This document shows positions 6,153 to 7,949 of a stretch of 7,949 nucleotides of DNA, piece by piece. The notes beneath the pieces are model-generated. The model saw only the letters and a program-made list of their open reading frames with translations, was not told the origin of the DNA and did not search any database. Numbering within the stretch: position 1 is the stretch's first letter; every line of letters starts with the position of its first letter. A program made the position numbers and the translations under genes. This stretch comes from an uncultured Shinella sp. (lineage in GTDB: Bacteria; Pseudomonadota; Alphaproteobacteria; Rhizobiales; Rhizobiaceae), in contig NZ_CAMLFY010000163.1 in the NCBI RefSeq assembly GCF_946479415.1, forward strand, positions 1 through 7,949. The letters are read 5' to 3'.

Positions 6153-7127
6153 TCAGATGTTCTGGTTTTTCTTTTCCGCCGGGCCTGCGGGCGTCAGCGC
6201 GATGGCGCGCCGCGTATCCATCAGACCCATGAGGAGGATGACGAAGACCGGTATCGTGAAGAGCAATACCGAGATGTAGGCGAACCACAGGGCAATCAGC
6301 CGCCACGGCTTGCCGCGCGTCCTGAAATGCAGGCTCGCGAAGCCGGCGAGCACGAAGCCGGCCCCGAAGGTGCCGCAGATCAGCGCGCCGATGATCGCCG
6401 GAACACCGCCCATGAAGGACAGCACGAGACCGGCGAGGAAGAAGAAGATCGCATTGCGATGCATGCGCAGCGTCGAGGGCATGTCTTCGCGCGGGCGAAG
6501 ACCCTTGCCGGAGACGCGCACGATGAAGGTCGCGATGTAATAGGCCGCAAACAGCAGGAAGACCCAGAGCGCGCCCTGCACGAGTGGCAGCGCCAGCGAG
6601 AACACGGTCTTCAGCTGGGCGATTGCCGCGGCATCGGGATTGTAGAGCGGTTCCTGCGCCTTCAAGGTCTCGATGACGATGTCGACGAGTTTCGCCGCCA
6701 TCTCGTCATTGTAGCCGACGATCGCGCCGACCGCGATCATGCCGAGTGTCACCATGATGGCGAGGTGGGCAAGGATGTTGGACAGCGGATACCAGGCGAG
6801 CGCATTTTCCGGGCCGCCGAGTTCGGAGGCCGGGCGGGCGAGGTTTGCGAGGTTGGAAAGCCAGCCGGCCGGGATCAGCGTGATGAGCACGATCAGCGCG
6901 GCGAAATTCGAGGAGACGAGGGCGGACGCGGTGATGCCGCCGGCAACGACGGCGATGAAGGCGCTGGCATTGCCCCAGCCGAGGCCGGCAATCAGGATGG
7001 GAAGCGCGGACGCAGCGTAAAGCACGATGGCGAACGACGACTGCGCATTCGCGCTCAGCGACAGCAGAGCGGCGGTCACACCGGCAACGAGGCCGGTCGC
7101 AATCGTGGTTGGCGTCAGGGTCTTCAC
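6153..7127 (-). CDS. Polytopic membrane protein, DUF2232 family
   Basis: This is a 324-aa integral membrane protein with about eight or nine hydrophobic segments, roughly at 10-25, 31-48, 54-70, 74-90, 118-138, 176-203, 225-245, 247-266 and 277-302. A longer polar loop lies at about 139-172 and a basic loop at 204-224 ([20 protein letters not shown]). The composition and its place between rpsR and rplI fit the DUF2232 proteins found there in rhizobia; their function is not known to me. The start codon is GTG at 7125-7127, with AGGA 8 nt upstream (plus 7136-7139) and no better ATG. The 219-nt leader to rpsR is full of small hairpins, so it may be separately controlled. It is probably co-transcribed with rplI (22-nt gap). 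Conserved linkage to ribosomal genes is suggestive, not evidence of a role in translation. Confidence 0.9.
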   Translation of the reverse strand: MKTLTPTTIATGLVAGVTAALLSLSANAQSSFAIVLYAASALPILIAGLGWGNASAFIAVVAGGITASALVSSNFAALIVLITLIPAGWLSNLANLARPASELGGPENALAWYPLSNILAHLAIMVTLGMIAVGAIVGYNDEMAAKLVDIVIETLKAQEPLYNPDAAAIAQLKTVFSLALPLVQGALWVFLLFAAYYIATFIVRVSGKGLRPREDMPSTLRMHRNAIFFFLAGLVLSFMGGVPAIIGALICGTFGAGFVLAGFASLHFRTRGKPWRLIALWFAYISVLLFTIPVFVILLMGLMDTRRAIALTPAGPAEKKNQNI

Positions 7128-7137
7128 GTTCGCTGTC

Positions 7138-7227
7138 CTGTCTGGTCAGACAGTTAGAGGAGGTTCCTGATAAATTGATTCAGGACGATCTCCCCAACAT
7201 GGGGTTTTGGTTTCGCCCGAAATCGGG
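7138..7227 (-). promoter_or_regulatory. Structured leader before the DUF2232 gene
   Basis: Four short dyads lie in a row just upstream of the GTG start. They are CTGTCTG-GT-CAGACAG (7138-7153), TCCTGA..TCAGGA (7165-7170/7180-7185), CCCCA-ACA-TGGGG (7192-7204) and CCCGA-AA-TCGGG (7216-7227). The arm nearest the gene overlaps the first bases of the Shine-Dalgarno sequence, so its folding could affect ribosome access. Regulation is inferred; only the dyads are seen. Confidence 0.4.
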
Positions 7228-7270
7228 AGAAGACCGGCGGCTCCGATCCGCGCCCAACGCGGAAGGGAAA

Positions 7271-7297
7271 CGGGGAAGGCGGAAACCGTCTTCCCCG
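7271..7297 (-). terminator. Terminator-like hairpin after rpsR
   Basis: A 12-bp stem with one internal mismatch on the minus strand is formed by plus 7271-7282 and 7286-7297 with a 3-nt loop, about 50 nt beyond the rpsR stop. The tail is TTTCCCTTCC, only partly T-rich. It may act as a partial terminator or an mRNA 3'-end stabiliser that lowers expression of the DUF2232 and rplI genes relative to rpsF-rpsR. Confidence 0.5.
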
Positions 7298-7346
7298 GAG
7301 TCAAGTCTCGCGGTCTGACGTCGAGTCAGGCCGCAGAGTCAGCAGC

Positions 7347-7595
7347 TTACGCTACGACGTAGGGCAGCAGGCCGAGGAAGCGGGCGCGCTTGATCGCCTT
7401 GGCGAGTTCGCGCTGCTTCTTCTGGGAAACGGCCGTGATGCGGGAGGGAACGATCTTGCCGCGCTCGGAAATGTAGCGCGACAGAAGACGGACGTCCTTG
7501 TAGTCGATCTTCGGAGCGTTTGCGCCCGAGAAGGGGCAGGTCTTGCGGCGGCGGTGGAACGGACGGCGTGCCGGAGCGGAAGAAACATCAGCCAT
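7347..7595 (-). CDS. rpsR: 30S ribosomal protein S18
   Basis: S18 is a small-subunit protein that binds 16S rRNA next to S6 on the platform, with which it forms a pair. The product is 82 aa, near the usual 75-85. The diagnostic core is present: RRRKTCPF (15-22), [20 protein letters not shown] (29-48), [20 protein letters not shown] (52-71) and RFLGLLPYV (72-80). AAGGAG lies 9 nt before the ATG at 7595. It is 24 nt downstream of rpsF, in line with the conserved rpsF-rpsR operon and the stoichiometric need for both products. Confidence 0.98.
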   Translation of the reverse strand: MADVSSAPARRPFHRRRKTCPFSGANAPKIDYKDVRLLSRYISERGKIVPSRITAVSQKKQRELAKAIKRARFLGLLPYVVA

Positions 7596-7619
7596 ATCAA
7601 TAATCTCCTTCTGCTTCGA

Positions 7620-7949
7620 TTACGCGCGGTCTTCGCGGGCCGGACGGTCGCCACGCGGCGGGCGGTCGCCGAAGTCGCGGCGCGGACGGTCGCCGAAATC
7701 GCGGCGCGGGCCACGGTCGTCGCCTTCGCGGCGCGGACGGTCGTCGCGGTCACGCTTCTGCATCATGGCCGACGGGCCTTCTTCGTGCGCTTCAACAGCG
7801 ATGGTCATGTAACGAAGAACGTCTTCGTTGATGCGCATCTGGCGCTCGATTTCGTGGATGGCAGCGGCCGGAGCGTCGATGTCCATCAGCGCATAGTGAG
7901 CCTTGCGGTTCTTCTTGATGCGGTAGGTGAGGGACTTGAGGCCCCAGTT
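7620..7949 (-). CDS. rpsF: 30S ribosomal protein S6 (5' end outside window)
   Basis: The visible 109 residues are the C-terminal part of S6, a platform protein that pairs with S18. The first visible residues [20 protein letters not shown] match the strand region of S6 (compare LAYPINKLHKAHY in E. coli), followed by the helix [20 protein letters not shown] and the final strand TIAVEAHEE. The start codon lies beyond 7949, so an ATG at 7886 is internal. After MMQKRD comes an Arg/Asp/Gly-rich tail of about 40 residues built partly from the octamer RRDFGDRP, encoded by a 24-nt tandem repeat. The tail is probably disordered and basic. Extended charged S6 tails are common in alphaproteobacteria. Confidence 0.96.
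   Translation of the reverse strand, partial: NWGLKSLTYRIKKNRKAHYALMDIDAPAAAIHEIERQMRINEDVLRYMTIAVEAHEEGPSAMMQKRDRDDRPRREGDDRGPRRDFGDRPRRDFGDRPPRGDRPAREDRA
7663..7710. repeat. 24-nt tandem repeat within rpsF
   Basis: Two adjacent 24-nt units (7663-7686 and 7687-7710) differ at two positions. Each encodes RRDFGDRP on the minus strand. A diverged third copy lies at 7714-7737 (RREGDDRG register), and a partial copy at about 7639-7662. The unit length is a multiple of three, so copy-number change would keep the frame. Confidence 0.85.

Noticed and set aside
6327..7157. Plus-strand open frame (276 codons) opposite the DUF2232 gene
   Set aside because: It is charged and repetitive, antisense to a clear polytopic membrane protein, and has no supporting ribosome-binding site or motif.
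7639..7737. Short tandem repeats that could suggest a CRISPR array
   Set aside because: The units are contiguous with no spacers, are in frame, and encode the S6 tail.

Overview
The window looks like chromosomal housekeeping DNA from a high-GC alphaproteobacterium, most likely a member of the Rhizobiaceae (Rhizobium, Agrobacterium, Ensifer or Shinella type). Three things point there. The gene order is rpsF-rpsR-(DUF2232 membrane protein)-rplI, then cfa, dnaB and alr. Ribosomal proteins S6 and L9 carry long C-terminal tails. The intergenic DNA holds C/G-rich palindromic repeats of the kind common in rhizobia, plus clustered GANTC (CcrM-type) sites.

Layout from right to left, which is the direction of transcription for almost everything. 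The 3' part of rpsF (S6) enters from the right edge and is followed at 24 nt by rpsR (S18). A 219-nt gap with a terminator-like hairpin and several small hairpins comes next. Then comes a GTG-started polytopic membrane protein (DUF2232 family) with rplI (L9) 22 nt behind it. A strong intrinsic terminator at 5501-5524 closes this ribosomal-protein cluster. Next is cfa (cyclopropane fatty acid synthase) with its own candidate promoter, then a 188-nt gap rich in GANTC sites and containing a DnaA-box match, then dnaB (replicative helicase). A 354-nt non-coding region follows with a terminator-like hairpin, a ~184-bp two-armed palindromic repeat and a further small G/C hairpin. The only plus-strand gene is a secreted 200-residue protein of unknown function. 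It is convergent with dnaB and divergent from alr (alanine racemase). Left of alr is an AT-rich promoter-like patch and the first 20 codons of a possible further minus-strand gene.

Together the genes serve translation (S6, S18, L9), replication (DnaB), cell-wall precursor supply (Alr makes D-alanine) and membrane lipid modification (Cfa). I see no transposase, phage gene, CRISPR array, toxin-antitoxin pair, tRNA or rRNA. Nothing here amounts to a clearly new system. The points worth a second look are the large palindromic element, the GANTC/DnaA-box cluster before dnaB, the structured leader before the DUF2232 gene, the uncharacterised secreted protein with its divergent-promoter dyad, and the repeat-built Arg/Asp tail of S6.
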